This document shows, piece by piece, positions 12,173-23,127 of a stretch of DNA of 64,000 nt (position 1 is the stretch's first letter; every line of letters begins with the position of its first letter). A program made the translations under genes and the position numbers. Origin of the DNA: Zhengitettix transpicula (lineage: Eukaryota > Arthropoda > Insecta > Orthoptera > Tetrigidae). The stretch covers positions 45,172,395 to 45,236,394 of the forward strand of contig CM073590.1 of NCBI GenBank assembly GCA_037074705.1. Direction: 5' to 3'. The notes below the pieces were generated by a model. That model did not search any database, was not told the origin of the DNA, and saw only the letters and a program-made list of their open reading frames with translations.

Positions 12173-13799
12173 AAATAATGTATAAAACTAACCATAAGTT
12201 CTGGAAATGAGGAAAATGTGATGAGGTCTCAATTAGAGTAGAAGGAGTGACAACAAAGTCGATTTACTGGAAATCAATAGTTGGTCCAGTCGAGCAGAGG
12301 TGACAGAATAGTAAAAATTTTCAAGGTCCTGAGCCCTCTTCGTCAGGAAGGAAGGTCTGAACTGAGTGCTGGCTGGGCATATATTTCTATATTTGTATGT
12401 GTTATGGCTAATATCAAGTACCCTCTGGTTAGTGTGGAAAATCTCACACTTATGCATGTGTGAAACTGTCTCAACTAATGTCAGATTCAAAATTTCAAAG
12501 AGATAAGATTGAGGTACCATAAAAGTTAGAGATCCTGATGTTGATATGGGTAGAAGTGACTCCAATAATGTTCTTGAGGTCATTTTGCAGGTGGAAATTG
12601 ATGGCAAGATATAAGGGATTATAACTAAAATTATTATAAAGATGTTGCATCTTCTGAAGATTAGCATATTTTATTGTTATTAATATAATAGTAAAAATAT
12701 TTCAACATTCATTAGCAACAGCTGAGATGTTAACAATTGTATTGTGAGAAATGTTCCAGGTCTGGACATTATCTGATAAGTTTAAATATGCATTTACTAA
12801 AAAATATGTAATACCTGGAACAGCTGTATCCATTATATAATTAAATTCAGTAATACAGTCATGCATTCTGTTAATTAAAAGTAAGAAATGTAACTAGTTA
12901 ATTAAAATAAAACTAATGACAACGAAACTTAGTAATACTAATATTTATTGCTAAAACCAATGATTTTGATTTTAGGAATTCATCAATTAAGATCATAATA
13001 ATGGTTTGTTAATGTAATAAACTTCGTACCTGCATATATATCAGTTTTCGGGAATGCAATAGTTACTTAAACTATGTCTTCGTTGCCAATCTGACGAAGA
13101 TAAGCCGAAATATAATATATATCTAAAACGAGATTGTAATATATGTTCGACAGGAAAGCTGAATTATGTTAACACTTCAATAAAATTTCTGCATTTGATA
13201 CAAATAGTTTTATAAATGAAATCTGAAGCACAGACATCGTTACATCCGTCACGATACAGCTGCTTGTCAGTTTACACACTCCCACACTTGGAGATATCCC
13301 GCCTAAAAAAGCAGAACACGACTTCCGGCCTCGACCTATGGCGTAATCTTAACCCAAAATAAGTGAATGTGAATAAATTCTTTATATACTATATTATATG
13401 ATAATATTTAACTTCTCTATCTGTTCCGATTAGAGTAAAGCAAGTGTGGCAATTTAAAAAGGAGAAAAGACACAGACGGACGAAGGAAATGGTTCCAAAA
13501 AAGAAATGAATACACTCATGAAAATTTGTTAGGTGAATTAAGAATATGTGAACCAGCTTATTTTTTAAACTTTCTGTGAATAGACGGTACATTATTTGGG
13601 AATGGTTATACCTGAAATTAAATGCGAGATGCTATTCCTGCAAGTCAACGTTTCTCAGTAACATTACGTTATTTAGCTACTGCAAACAGTTTTAAGGATT
13701 AAAAATTCACAAGTGCTGTATCTCAACAATCAGCGCCCCTTCTAGCCGTTATGTCGCGACGGACAAAAATACAATTTGCCGTCTCTTAATAATATATAT
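12173..13799. other. unassigned DNA; part of an older dispersed repeat
   Basis: At 12233-12667 the minus strand has a 144-codon open frame. Its end region (CCTCTTCGTCAGGA at 12337, AGTTGGTCCAGTC at 12278) matches a repeat piece near 8115, so I read it as a repeat rather than a gene. 13200-13340 is GC-richer and could be an old promoter, but no motif proves this. Confidence 0.4.
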
Positions 13800-15072
13800 T
13801 GTAATATCCAATTTGAAGATTTTAAATTAATGTAATACAACTTAAAGCTTTTCTTTACTTGAATTTACTTTGTAAAGCAATTTAATGCAATACCTTATTT
13901 TTAAAGAAATTTAAATTTTACTTTACTTTGAACAATTTAAACCAAATTAATGAAATATTCAGGTTATTAAATTTTAATAGCAGTTCTTAACATTTAGTGA
14001 AAGGTTAGAAATTATGAGACTGAAATTTAATTAATATAATATTAAAAGAATTTAGTAAAAATCAGAAAAATGAATTTTGCATATAAATTTACATATCAAT
14101 GCCACGACTATTAATTTAAATGAGACTCTTTTTATCACAGGGCTTTTTATCAGGCCTCGTGAAAAGTATAGAATTAAAATGAAATATCAAATTAATAGAA
14201 AATTGTTCAGTTGAAATAACAAAAATGTTACACTTATAAATATTCCCCAACATACAAACTCAAAATGAAATGAAATTTGACGTAACAGCAATTACGCAAA
14301 GTTTACGAGAAATTTTTCGCAAATTTTAAAAATAATACTCTACTTTGCAATTTTGATCGATCTTCAATTTCAGTTGCACAGAATTTAACAAAAACAAACT
14401 TTTTAATAAATAAAAACTTTTAATTGTGAAATTAGGTCATATTATTGCAAATACAATCTCACAACACACTCAATTGAATCCTTTTAGAGCACCAGACTAT
14501 ATAACCCTGCTTACGGACGCACGCATCAGCTAGCCAATATATTCTCCAACACCCAAGACGTTTTTAACATGTGAACCGGTCATTTTTAAATCTTCGATAA
14601 ATTATTCTTCATTCACAGTTCAATAATTATCTCAACTCTTTAAAATATTTATAATTTTTACTTTCTCAACAACTTCCTTACTCTTCGTCCGACTCCGGAC
14701 GACCTCTCCCGACGGCTACCTTCTCTCTTGGCCTCCACATGCATACTAAAATCAAATTTTAACACTACTTGCAACTGGCCTCAGCGATCTCTGTCCTCGA
14801 CGAACACCACAAGCAGACTCATAAATCTGGTACCCAAAACTCATCCCTCCACAAGATTGACTTATCACCCCCGAAGTCGACCGATCAAACAATGCGTAAA
14901 ACACAAGAACAAAAAACTTATGAAAATTCTCTCAATCCACCACTCTCACGGTAATAGTGCGTGTTCGAATATTCTTTCAAATACATGGCCATTATCTTAC
15001 GCAAGAAACCTTTATAATTGAACAAAATTTTAAATTTATATTAATATCAGCATTGGTGTTTATAACAATACA
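13800..15072 (-). mobile_element. solo LTR, first of a run of four, diverged
   Basis: It starts TGTAATATCC next to ATAT and ends near ATACA before an (AT)n run. At 14137 the tract CACAGGGCTTTTTATCAGGC stands where its relatives have GGTCTTTACTGGGTTTGATA, so it is an older or divergent family member. The right end is uncertain by about 5 bp. Confidence 0.55.
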
Positions 15073-15095
15073 TATATATATATATATATATATAT
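15073..15095. repeat. (AT)n microsatellite between two LTRs
   Basis: An uninterrupted TA run is all that separates the LTR ending at 15072 from the one starting at 15096. Confidence 0.9.
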
Positions 15096-16123
15096 TGTAA
15101 TACCCCTCTCTGGATAATTATGATTATAGGAAATTATATTAAACACGTTATTAAATTTTATCAACAAAACAATTTTATTAATCTAGAATACATTTTAATA
15201 AATCAGACTCGGTACCCCAGGGTCTTTACTGTGTTGATAAGGAAACGGAACACAAAATTTACAATTAAACAATGCAATGAAAAACGAAATTAAACGAAAT
15301 CTGACTTATTACCCTTATTTAACAATTTACATAATGAATACAGAAAAAAATAAACTTTCAATCTCTTTGGTCCATTCAATTTGGATATCTCGCATACCAG
15401 CACACACTCACTTTATACAGGCTTAAAGAGCACTAGGTTGCACTCACACTTTGCTTTAAGAACCACTTCTTCTCGATGATATTACTCTCACAGTGACTTC
15501 CTCCAAACAACCAACCCTGCTGACAGACAGATTTCCACGACGAAACTCCTACCGACTGCTGATTCCTTTCGGCCACCTAAATTGGCCTCCACCAACGCTC
15601 TCTCCTGAATGCAAACTTACTGACATATAAAATTGTTTCGGCCACTTTAACTTGGCCCTGCGTCCGCCCTGCGGACCTCCACCAACGCTCTCTCCCCTCT
15701 GTCTGACGTCTCCTGTCCAACTGGTCTTTTTATCTGCTCTCCCCTCTCCAGAATATTCCCTTGTTTTCACAGTTTTTGAATTTCCACGTTCGCCAAACAA
15801 ACACCAGCTGTTGTCTTTCTCACGCTCCGAGAGGCACTCAATACAATTAAAATAAATATTCCCTTTTAATATAATTGTATGTCCATAAAACTTCTGTCAT
15901 TATGCATTTAGGGTTCCGTCATCCAGATGTCGGTCTCAACCATTAGCCCTAAGAGCCGCTAAACGCCCAAATTATAGTCCTCCCCTTCTCTAAAAACCAC
16001 TTATCCATCATTTTATTATTATCCTTTTTTATACTAACCACTCAAGAAACCCCCAGTCTGAGTTGGTAAACAAATCGGATGAAATAAGAACAAAATTCAT
16101 GTCCTTCTTAACTGGGTATTACA
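15096..16123 (-). mobile_element. solo LTR, 1028 bp, perfect 10-bp terminal inverted repeat
   Basis: The ends are TGTAATACCC and GGGTATTACA, exact reverse complements. They are flanked by ATAT at 15092-15095 and at 16124-16127, a 4-bp target duplication. The GGTCTTTACTG(G)GTTTGATAA block is at ~15218 and ACGAAATCTGAC at ~15293. No internal region remains, so it is a solo LTR formed by LTR-LTR recombination. Confidence 0.8.
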
Positions 16124-16129
16124 ATATAT

Positions 16130-17316
16130 TGTAATAATCAGAAGAATTATCGATTAATTTGCCTCACGATGTGGTGCCATTTATGTAATAATCGACAAGT
16201 TAAGCGATTAATTAATTTGCCCCACGTTGTGCTCCATTTATGTAATGTTAAAATATTATGCGTTTAATTTGAATTTGCCTCACGTTGTGGTAGCCATTTA
16301 TGTAATAATAAAACGGCTTGCTCTTAATTAAAAGAAATGATTAATAAAATTATTAACAAATAAAATAATTTATTATTTTATTCACTTGTGGCTTCCAAAA
16401 TTAAAACAATACAATCAAATTAAGATCTTCTCTCAGGGTCATCACTGGGTTTGATAATTAACAGAAAAGTGATTGATTTATAAACTAATTAACAGTCCAA
16501 ACATAAAAATTTACCTAAAATAATATAACGATAAATGAAATGAAAGAAAGCTAAATGTAAAGAAACTGAACTTGAACGAAATCTGACTATTACCTTTCTA
16601 ATTATCGTTTACAAAATTTTATATCAAAGTTTTGGTTACTCACGTAATGTCCGACTAGCACCAACTATTTCTTTTGTAACTTCAACACTACACTAAAAAT
16701 GCAAATTTTTACACTGATTCTAACATCCTTGCAGATTTTACACACGCGGTCGAAGTGCAAGTCCTCAGTTGTCAGATACCTCGGTTGTTGTCTCTTCTTC
16801 CTGGTCAGCTAGCCAATACCGGATACCGGATTCATCAATGCGAAGATTGTTCAATTTGTGAAGCAAACTCCTGCTTCCATACAGGAACGTGTGATTTGTA
16901 ATTAATGTTAGCAGACTTGACTTATCATATGCAGAGTCCAGCCTTTAACTACTTTCTTCTCGACGCAGATTTTAAGCTTTTTGTTTCTCCTTTGGTTTAC
17001 CCAGGCTCAGAGCAGAACTTTACTGTTTTATTTCTACCACGTATCCCGGTGAAGATTTGTTTTAATGTTTCACCTCTCGTCGCCAACCGCAAACTCTAAC
17101 TTCTCGTATGCAGGTTTAGTTGTCTATCCTTTCTCGACCCCGTTTCCGTACAGACTGACATCCTTTCGCGCGCGCAGTCACCATTTTGGCTTTTCAACAA
17201 ATGAAAAGAACTCGCCGCTCATTGTCGCTTTGGTAGCTCCTGCCGCTACAATTAAATTTTATTAAAACCAATTCAAATTATACCTAATTAATTTAATGAC
17301 CTAATCAATTATTGCT

Positions 17317-17319
<3 letters not shown>
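16130..17319 (-). mobile_element. LTR preceded by three tandem primer-binding-site modules
   Basis: The LTR proper is 16301-17319 (TGTAATAATA to GCTACA). Before it, 16130-16300 holds three tandem modules of 54, 57 and 60 bp. Each has a TGTAAT LTR-end signature followed by the complement of a primer-binding site (16161-16179, 16219-16236, 16277-16296). ATAT flanks both sides. The LTR family blocks lie near 16434 and 16575. Orientation is minus, because the primer-binding sites lie on the left. Confidence 0.75.

Positions 17320-17373
<54 letters not shown>
17320..17373. repeat. (AT)n microsatellite, 54 bp
   Basis: A pure AT run separates two adjacent LTRs. It is the longest AT run in the window. 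Confidence 0.95.
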
Positions 17374-17376
<3 letters not shown>

Positions 17377-18521
17377 ATTAAACAACGGGGTCGAGAAATA
17401 AAAAGATTAAGATTATAAACAACAAATAATTTTTATTTAACAGAATTTACAATTATACAATTTAATGTTATAAAAGCATCTCTTTCTCTTATGGGTCTTT
17501 ACTGGGTTTGATAACGGACAGAACACTTAAATAATCGAAGAACCCAACATTTATCTTTAAATTAAACAGAAATATTTAATCGTCTAGACATCGACGAAAC
17601 TTATAATGAACTTATTCTACCAGATTGATTCTAAATTTAAAAGAGTTTATTTTATTAACACAAAAGAAAAGAACGATATCTGACTGTATCTTTTAATTCC
17701 GTTTACACATATTAATACCATGAAATTTCAACTTACGATTACTCAGGAACATTTGGCTCGTTCATTACACACACACACTTTATAGACTGGACGTTTAAAC
17801 ACTGACTCTAACACATATTACTGGTTCGACGATAGCTGATTCTCCGTTCGTGAAGGACATCCCACTTGCTCGTGGTGAAACTACTCGACGTTGGATGCAG
17901 TGTCCTCGTCTCCTACCATCGAAGACAGTGGTCAAATTTTGATATTACAACAGATTGAACTTCTGCATTGTTGTTTATCGTTGAATAATTTTGCTATTTC
18001 TCTGGCAGGCTGCAAAATTTCTCCATACTCGGTGCTCGCCGTACGCCTCCACAACTCTCACTCCCCTCTTGACTCCAAGACTCAACTAACTCCACCTCCT
18101 AGCTCCAAAACTCAACTAACTCTCAAAAATCTTCTCTTCTCTTTATATATCCCTTCTCTTTTCCTTTGTTCCCAAAACTACGTCGCAACTGCCCGTTGAC
18201 AGTTTCCTCCCGAGATTTACGTTATGCAGCTGCAGTTCTTTAGCAAATTGCTAGCTCCTCTGTCATGTCACATCGATACAGGACCCGTAATTACTTAGCA
18301 CTTGTATTCTCACCCCCGCACTCACACGTGCGCGTTTCTATATTCTCCAGACCGCCCAAACTGCCCCTCGACCCCAAGTCAACAAGTGACCTGTCCAGGC
18401 CATTAATCAGAAACAATGCCTTTCCTTAACAGATTTATCTTGCGACAGGCCACCCTGCATGTGCCTTGCTTCCGACGGCCCAGCCCATCAATCAGCAACC
18501 ATGCCTTTCCTTCAAGGCATT

Positions 18522-18524
<3 letters not shown>
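17374..18524 (-). mobile_element. solo LTR, 1151 bp
   Basis: It starts TGTATTAAACAACGGGG and ends AAGGCATTACA before (AT)n. It is closely similar to the LTR at 4701-5956. Shared tracts include GGTCTTTACTGGGTTTGATA (17494), GAACGATATCTGACT, the GTTCGTGAAGGACAT region and the paired AAACAATGCCTTTCC / AAGGCATTACA end. In the LTR's own orientation the first 30 bases can fold on themselves (GCCTTGAAGGAAAGGC). Confidence 0.8.

Positions 18525-18558
<34 letters not shown>
18525..18558. repeat. (AT)n microsatellite, ~34 bp
   Basis: An AT run at the right edge of the four-LTR train. Confidence 0.9.
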
Positions 18559-18562
<4 letters not shown>

Positions 18563-18940
18563 TAAAGGTAGTATTTTTTATATTTAGTAAAAATTAAATC
18601 AATTTATTAAAATTTTAATAAAAGGATAAATTTATAAATATACATAAAATAGCATTGGGAATCATGCAGTTCAAAACAGCAGAACAGTTGAAAATCACTC
18701 TGCTCGCGTGTTAATATTATTCTGTTCAGAGAAATAAATGCATGTTCAAAGAAATTCTAGCTGCATCTTTTATAAATTATGCGTTAATTTGTCAATAATA
18801 GTGAAAATATATTCAGCTTTTAGACATAAACAATATAAATACGCTACGAACTGTAAATTTGTAGCGAACAAAAAAATCGGTATATGAAATTTTCTATTAA
18901 ATGGGTATTTAACACATCAATACTTTTCTTACACAGAAAA
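18559..18940. other. unassigned AT-rich DNA
   Basis: I see no gene or repeat that I can name. Confidence 0.4.
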
Positions 18941-19007
18941 AATGGCGCCCCTAAATTTTGTCCCCTCGGGCAAATGCCAGGGTTGCTCGCCCCTAGAGCC
19001 GGCGCTG
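18941..19007 (-). mobile_element. terminal piece of a hAT-like DNA transposon (tentative)
   Basis: Read on the minus strand from 19007, the sequence starts CAGCGCCGGCTCTAGGGGCG and runs into GAGCAACCCTGGCATTTGCC. That CAGxGCCGG(C/A)TCTAGG opening resembles the terminal inverted repeats of hAT-type elements common in arthropods. The other end and the transposase were not found. The short + strand open frame across it is not a gene. Confidence 0.35.
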
Positions 19008-19266
19008 CCACCATCCATAGGCATACCTGGAAACATTCCTCTACTTCTTATTCGACTTGACCTGGGTGTTTTTCAATTTTATTTGAACCATAGATTTCTG
19101 AAAAGCATGTACGAATTAGTGATTCTGCTTATTTTTTTGTAAAACGACACAGAATTTAGAGGGAAAATTTGAAATACGCATGTGACCAAGAACGTCTTTT
19201 CATTGGTGTGACAAGTAGGTTCACGAGCCACGTTTTTTCTAGACCATGACGTTGTGAATTAGAACG

Positions 19267-19343
19267 TCGAGGCTCGAGGTTATCATAGAAACGACAAGGA
19301 AGATGTGACGTAATCAAAGGGGCTCGTCTCGTGGTCAAAACGT
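19267..19343 (+). repeat. left arm of a dispersed inverted repeat
   Basis: GAGGCTCGAGGTTA...ATGT.ACG...TGGTCAAAACG matches the reverse complement of 20319-20373, with a ~20-bp insertion in this arm. Between the arms lie the retroposon at 19388-19881 and about 430 bp of other DNA. Confidence 0.55.
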
Positions 19344-19373
19344 TAACAAGGAGGTTCACAACGCTCTATCCAC

Positions 19374-19895
19374 AGTGTTTTCTCGTAGAAGAAAGTCTGC
19401 GAGAGAATTCTCTCGCAGGTGAACCTTCCCGCAGAGCTCTGGAGCAGGCTACCTTTGGGGATGCCTTCACATCTCCCTGGTTTTTGAACTAAGGTTCCCA
19501 CATGCCGAGGCACCTCGGCCTGTCTTGAGAGGTGTGTGTTCCGGGTTCGCAGATGGTAAGAGTTGTCTGCTATTCCTATTGAAATAGTCGGGCAGCTGCC
19601 TCCTAAACTGGTCAAGGCACGGCGAGGGGAAAGATGCGACCCCACAGCAAACTCCACTCCCGCCATCGGAAGGGCGTGGGACAAGTACCAAATGCCAGAC
19701 CTACCTTATGCAGGTTTTTCTAGGGCTTTTAGGTGAATTGTCGGATAGGATCCTTAAACCAACCCTTTGCTACCTTCCTCTACCCTTCCACATCCCCCCT
19801 TTCAAATCCCTTCTTATGCTATTAAAGGGGAGTTGCCACCATGTGGATTACCCTCATGTAGCTTGTTACCCCTCCAAAAAAAGTGTTTTCTCGTA
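19374..19895 (+). mobile_element. poly(A)-ended retroposon with 14-bp target-site duplication
   Basis: The insert 19388-19881 (494 bp) is flanked by identical AGTGTTTTCTCGTA copies at 19374-19387 and 19882-19895. It ends in an A-run. That is the signature of target-primed reverse transcription (SINE-like or a truncated LINE). The last 225 bp match the fragment at 11905-12172. Near the 5' end, 19397-19418 is a perfect 22-bp palindrome centred on GAATTC. A GGTTCGCAG near 19550 is only weakly like a pol III B box, so tRNA origin is unproven. No protein is encoded. Confidence 0.75.
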
Positions 19896-20318
19896 AAGCC
19901 TACAAGTTTAACAATTAGTGACTCGTAACTGGGAGATATTTAAATTACATATTCTTATTATTTTTAGAAACAAGAAAAAATTTATTCCTTAAACGTGTAA
20001 TGGTAGATATCGCGGATATTTGGATTATTGTAATAATTATAATAATTTTATTCTGAATTATAATGTTAATTTCATTTAAATTCTGTGAACGTACATTTAG
20101 GTGGATTGACTGGCAGGTGATAAAATGATCCAAGACCGAATTAGCGAATCTATTGAGGCTAATGTTGTAAAGTAAAAATATAAGATAATGTTACCACGAA
20201 TTTTAAATAGACCCTTCCAAGCAAAAAATGAAACAGTTGACAAAATTTTCCATTACACGTTTAAGAAATAAAATTATCATGTTTCTAAAACTGTACAAGA
20301 ATATGTAATTAAAGTATC

Positions 20319-20373
20319 GTTTTGACCACGTGACATTTCCCTGGTTGCTTCTCTGCTAACCTCGAGCCTCGCC
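20319..20373 (-). repeat. right arm of a dispersed inverted repeat
   Basis: The reverse complement of this stretch matches 19267-19343, roughly 40 of 46 aligned bases outside the gap. The pair could be the ends of a small DNA element, but terminal TSDs were not identified. Confidence 0.5.
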
Positions 20374-20523
20374 GCTCTGTTATGTTCGCACTCTAAGGAA
20401 TCCGAGGGTTTTTGTGTAGTTACAAAATCAGTTTATATAGTTGCTGCTTCCTGTGAAATCGCAATTGCATACGGATAGAAAGAATGGCTTGTAGTCTTCC
20501 ATTAGGAAGTACAAATAAGAGTT

Positions 20524-20973
20524 ATGTTGCGCGTATCGTGCCACTCTGCACAAACACGTCGCACTCAACAGAACCTTCGCCATCAAATAAATAATCACAT
20601 CTCCCAACCCCACCCCATCGCTGCAGGTGTCCCCCAAGGAAGCGTTATTATCCCCTGCCTATACAACATCTTCTCCCACGATATCCCACAACATCCCGCC
20701 ACTAGCACAATCTTCTTCGGAGACGACATTGCCATCTCCTACCAAACCTCCTCTCTTACCTCCAATATCCAACCTCTTCAGTCAGCAGCACTCTCGCACC
20801 AAGAGCGTTGGTCCAAACAATGGCGAATCAGCATAAATCCCACCAAATCAGTAACCGTCCCATTCACAGTATCCAAAAATCCTTCTCTATCTAAACAAGC
20901 CGAAATACCCACAAAAGCAGAAACCAACTACCTAGGACTCCGATTCAAAGCTCTCTTGGAAACCCCACATTAA
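20524..20973 (+). pseudogene. non-LTR retrotransposon (Jockey/CR1-like) reverse transcriptase fragment
   Basis: About 150 codons of the RT palm domain in one frame. It shows AAGVPQGSVI followed by CLYNIFSHDIP, then the catalytic box as FFGDDIAIS (normally FADD), then NPTKS and NYLGL. The spacing is that of Jockey/CR1-type LINEs. The fingers, endonuclease and 3' end are absent on both sides, so this is a truncated, inactive remnant. The GC-rich, proline-rich coding style differs from the AT-rich surroundings. Confidence 0.8.
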
Positions 20974-21114
20974 ACACCTCCAGAAGAAACGTAAATGATA
21001 TTGAAAACTTGGACAGCCAAAATACGCAGCTTGAAGGATTACATAAAGATAAGTAAAATCAAATCATTATTCCAAAAAAAATATTCTAAATTTATTATAT
21101 ATACATATATATAT
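20974..21114. other. short spacer ending in a TA-rich run
   Basis: Nothing recognisable until the TATATATACATATATATAT run at about 21094-21114, which is the target of the next LTR. Confidence 0.5.
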
Positions 21115-22051
21115 TGTAATATACAAAATAAAATGTCGTTTAATAAATGAAAATAATTGATAAATTTTACAAACAAAAGATTTATTGTGGCAATAACTCA
21201 AACCATTACAAATTTATAATATTGAATTTCTCAGTCTTCACTGGGTTTGATAATGGAGAAATCAATAATATTTATAATCTTATCAACAACAAATTACAAT
21301 CAAAAGAGAAGAAATTTACTGGTCAATTAAACCAGAACGAAATTTAATTGTGAACGAAATTAAAAGTAAAAAGATTGACTCTGATTAACAATTTTAATAA
21401 AAAAGAGAACGAAATCTGACGGCTATCTTTCAATCACGTTTACATAATTAATTGTTTTGTAAATTGTTACTCACGTCTCCCCAGCATTCCAGCGTACCTT
21501 TAATTTTCGAAAACACTATTGTGGGGTTTTACACTGCTTCTTCTAAACTCACAGATTCTACACCAAATTTTTAATCCAAAACATTATATGTCGTCAGGAA
21601 CTCGGATGACCCTCCTTTCGTCATCTATCGGTTGACCGCTCGCCCTAGGTGACTTCTGCGATTTGTCGATTGGGTAGTCTTTATTGTTCCGGACTTAAAC
21701 CGAAACTTTTGCAATTTCAGGCTAGCTATGGACACAAAAACTGCTTTTTCTTAGCAGGTTTCGACGTTATACTTTTATGAATGTTTTACTTTGTCCTGTT
21801 GAATTCTCCTTCCAAAAACTGTTATACCTCGACGAGGTCTTTCCGTGAACTCTCTCTCACCAAATCTCCATGCGAACTATACTCTCGTCTCGCAATTTTA
21901 GCGCGGATACGCCATTTTGACGGACCTTTCGACAAAGGAACAGAACCGGATTTTCTATTGTTGTTTCAAAATCTCCTGCCGCTACAAAGGATTTCTCAAA
22001 CAATTTAGATTTTCAATTTCTCAATTAATGTCTTAATTAATTGGTATTACA
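21115..22051 (-). mobile_element. solo LTR, 937 bp
   Basis: The ends are TGTAATATAC and GGTATTACA, with ATAT at 21111-21114 and 22052-22055. Family blocks are TCAGTCTTCACTGGGTTTGA (from ~21230) and GAGAACGAAATCTGACGGCT (from ~21403). It lies just upstream of the gypsy element, separated only by (AT)n. Confidence 0.75.
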
Positions 22052-22081
22052 ATATATATATATATACATATATATATATAT
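22052..22081. repeat. (AT)n microsatellite with one AC interruption
   Basis: It bridges the solo LTR and the 5' LTR of the gypsy element. Confidence 0.9.
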
Positions 22082-22164
22082 TGTAGTGAATAACATCGCT
22101 AAGTGGCGATATTTTTTATGTAATAAAGTTGTTTTATATATGGTAATAAAGTCAAATCATTACA
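22082..22164 (+). repeat. 5' LTR remnant of the gypsy element
   Basis: TGTAGTGAATAACATCGCTA at one end and AAAGTCAAATCATTACA at the other match the two ends of the 620-bp 3' LTR. The central ~537 bp are missing, so the promoter part of the LTR is gone. Confidence 0.8.
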
Positions 22165-22167
22165 AAT

Positions 22168-22186
22168 TGGCGCGCCAACGTGAGGC
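22168..22186 (+). promoter_or_regulatory. primer-binding-site-like sequence
   Basis: TGGCGCGCCAACGTGAGGC starts 3 bp after the LTR, the expected place for the tRNA primer site. A closely related string occurs next to the minus-strand LTRs at 4678-4697 and 16161-16296, which links those LTRs to the same broad group. Confidence 0.65.
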
Positions 22187-22428
22187 TTCGAATTTTTTTG
22201 GGTGGATATTCAAAACAGAGCTTATAGAATTTCTTTGCAACCTCTTTTCTGAAGTAACTCGAAATTAAATAATTTTCGTATCAGGCATTGTTAAATTTTT
22301 TTCGCTGACGTAAATATTGTCCTTAATATGTATGTATTGTTTAGTAGTCCTTAAATTCAAGCAAGATTTGGGTTTCTTTTGGCATTTCTTTAATTTTATT
22401 TCGTTGAAGTCTGGCAAATTTCTAAAGA

Positions 22429-23127
22429 TGAGCAATCAGAATATTAGTGAATTAGTAGCAGTTGAAGGAGAATTAGCCTCTGTGGAATCAAGTAAAGATT
22501 CACCATGGGAGATGCGAGAAATAGTGAAAGACGAAACATATGAAATATTAGATAAATTGTTACAGATGATGGAAGGTGTCAAGGAACAGACAGAAAAAAA
22601 TACGCAATGTTTGAAAGAAGTAAGGGCAGATATAAATAAAAATGTTGAAGGTTTAAAAGGGGAAATACAAAGCAATACTAGAAATAATGACAATTCTGCG
22701 GGAAGAGGTAACGGATTTTAAGGGGCAAGTAGCAAATATAGAAGGGAAAGTAGAGAATATAGCAAGTTACATACGGCAAGAGTTAAAATTGCAAAAGGTT
22801 GATATTTTAAAAGAAACTGATGAAAATAACATAAGTTTAGAAGAAACAGTGAAGGAAAAAATTGATGACGTGCAACAATCGGTTAGGGAAGTAGAAATTC
22901 GAAACGATGATAAACTATCGAACACTATTAAGGAGTTGAGAGAAGAAATCTCAACTGAAATTATTGATAAACAACGGACGGTGAATAATACAATTAATTA
23001 TGTTAAAACCGGGAATGTGGCTAGGATCAATAAGTTAGCGACTAAAATGAAGAAATTAAATAATCGTTTTCACGAAACTTATCCGCCTGTACGGACTAAA
23101 GAATGCCTGAATGATACCGTGTCTTAA
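22429..23127 (+). pseudogene. gag-like coiled-coil protein, one frameshift
   Basis: The likely start is the ATG at 22429 (MSNQNISEL). An upstream ATG in the same frame at 22317 reads through non-gag-like residues. About 97 codons run to 22721, then the frame moves by +1 and continues from 22687 to 23127. Together they give a long, charged, heptad-rich region (repeated VE/NI/KE patterns) typical of the N-terminal part of insect gypsy Gag. There is no zinc knuckle, which would lie in the deleted part. It is not functional as it stands. Confidence 0.6.

Noticed and set aside
12233..12667. 144-codon minus-strand gene
   Set aside because: Its end matches a repeat fragment near 8115. It has no start context or domain, so a dispersed repeat is likelier.
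15549..15855. Short genes on both strands within the LTR
   Set aside because: They fall within 15096-16123 and arise from an internal GC-rich direct repeat (GGCCTCCACCAACGCTCTCT-type).
18942..19142. 66-codon gene starting MAPLNFVPSGK
   Set aside because: The first part is the terminal sequence of a hAT-like repeat, and the rest has no coding character.
5957..22081. (AT)n runs as replication or matrix-attachment sites
   Set aside because: They are explained as insertion targets of LTR elements. Nothing in the sequence shows an origin or attachment function.
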